Assembly: GCA_016936785.1 (NCBI GenBank)
Contig: JAFGXE010000010.1
Span: 1-5,318 of the forward strand
Length of the DNA: 5,318 bases
Direction of reading: 5' to 3'
From: Alphaproteobacteria bacterium
GTDB taxonomy: Bacteria; Pseudomonadota; Alphaproteobacteria; Rs-D84; NBLK01
The translations under genes and the position numbers were made by a program. The notes under the pieces were generated by a model. The model was not told the origin of the DNA. It searched no databases and saw only the letters and a list, made by a program, of their open reading frames with translations. Below, in pieces: positions 4,623 through 5,318 of the stretch (positions within the stretch are counted from its first letter, which is position 1; every line of letters starts with the position of its first letter).

Positions 4623-5318
4623 ATGGAAAAGTTAGATACAAATTCATATAAGGGCACACGCGATTTTTATCCAGAGGATTTGTCTATTCAGAAATTTATG
4701 TTTGATGCAATGCGTCGGGTGTGTGAACAATTTGGTTATGTAGAATACGATACGCCGTTGATCGAAAAAACGGATCTTTTCCGCGCAAAATCGGGTGACG
4801 AAATTGTGAATGAACAAACCTATACATTTACAGATCGGGGCGGACGCGATATGACTCTCCGACCAGAGCTTACGCCATCTCTTGCGCGTATGGTAGCAAA
4901 AAGACGTCAAGAATTACCAATGCCAGCAAGACTTTATGCCATTCCGAATTGTTTTCGATATGAAAATCCACAACGGGGCCGTTTGCGGGAATTTTGGCAA
5001 TTGAATGTGGATTTTTTTGGTGGGGATTCCTTTCTGTATGATGTCGAAAATATTGAAGTGTCTGCGCGTATTCTGATGGCGCTCGGCGCAACGGCAAAAG
5101 ATTTTACAATTCAAGTGAATTCGCGTGAGTTGATGAATGCACTCTATGAAAACCTCGCGTTGACAGAAGAGCAAGCACACACTGTTTCAAAGTTAATCGA
5201 CAAGAAAAATAAAATGCCCCCAAAAGATTTTGAGAAAGGTCTTCAAGAAATTGTGAAGGATAAATCAGATTCCATTCTCGCGTTTTTGAATGCGAAAAGT
5301 ATGGCTGAAATTCGCACG
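4623..5318 (+). CDS. hisS: Histidine--tRNA ligase (HisRS), N-terminal 232 residues; truncated by window end
   Basis: HisRS charges tRNA-His with histidine in the cytoplasm. The frame is open from ATG 4623 to the last base of the window; full-length enzymes have about 420 or more residues, so roughly half is seen. It is a class II synthetase: KGTRDFYPED at 10-19, motif 1 around 38-50, TLRPELTPSLARM at 78-90, and motif 2 FRYENPQRGRLREFWQLN at 111-128 with the Arg (R112) that class II enzymes use for ATP. NSRELM at 166-171 follows in the middle region. The start has AGGA eight bases upstream and its own promoter. The motif 2 loop (ENPQRGRLREF) and the RPELTPSLARM segment differ from the common alphaproteobacterial form and resemble HisRS of a group I associate with candidate-phylum bacteria, from memory and not checked. 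The histidine-binding HisA motifs lie outside the window. Confidence 0.95.
   Translation, partial: MEKLDTNSYKGTRDFYPEDLSIQKFMFDAMRRVCEQFGYVEYDTPLIEKTDLFRAKSGDEIVNEQTYTFTDRGGRDMTLRPELTPSLARMVAKRRQELPMPARLYAIPNCFRYENPQRGRLREFWQLNVDFFGGDSFLYDVENIEVSARILMALGATAKDFTIQVNSRELMNALYENLALTEEQAHTVSKLIDKKNKMPPKDFEKGLQEIVKDKSDSILAFLNAKSMAEIRT

Noticed and set aside
4644..5180. Three minus-strand frames opposite hisS
   Set aside because: The hisS frame is unmistakable through the whole stretch; the antisense frames have no start signals and His/Cys-rich nonsense compositions.

Overview
The window looks like part of the chromosome of an AT-rich Gram-negative bacterium (roughly 40% GC by eye), most likely an alphaproteobacterium. 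The evidence is the block OmpH/Skp - lpxD - fabZ, which is the usual order of the envelope-biogenesis cluster in that class, and an OmpH C-terminus of the alphaproteobacterial type. Low GC and an atypical histidyl-tRNA synthetase would suit a host-associated or uncultured lineage, but that placement is inference.

Left part (1-2560, + strand): four tightly packed genes that read as one operon. They are the 3' end of a periplasmic OmpH/Skp-like chaperone, an unrecognised cysteine-rich lipoprotein, lpxD (lipid A N-acyltransferase) and fabZ (3-hydroxyacyl-ACP dehydratase). Gaps are 9 bp or less and the last two junctions overlap (20 bp, then ATGA). LpxD consumes and FabZ dehydrates 3-hydroxyacyl-ACP, so they sit at the branch between lipid A and fatty acid synthesis; Skp chaperones outer membrane proteins. 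The lpxA gene that normally follows fabZ is not here.

Middle (2554-3717, - strand): a two-gene accessory block facing the operon. A small Pro/Gln-rich protein (77 aa) comes first. A strong intrinsic terminator follows it, then a secreted protein with two tandem DUF4402-like beta domains. The 3' arm of the terminator hairpin doubles as the best ribosome binding site of the DUF4402-like gene. That gene's stop codon lies inside the last codons of fabZ.

Right part (3718-5318, + strand): a 147-bp divergent promoter region with a near-consensus sigma70-type promoter precedes pgsA (phosphatidylglycerophosphate synthase). An 8-codon leader ORF ends directly against the pgsA start. A 212-bp non-coding gap with several small inverted repeats follows. 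Then comes hisS, truncated by the window end, with its own promoter whose spacer contains a perfect 6+6 inverted repeat.

No tRNA, rRNA, CRISPR array, insertion sequence or phage gene was seen. The most interesting items are the terminator/RBS overlap, the cysteine-rich lipoprotein in the lpx operon, the leader ORF of pgsA and the unusual HisRS type. None of these amounts to a clearly new system on this evidence alone.
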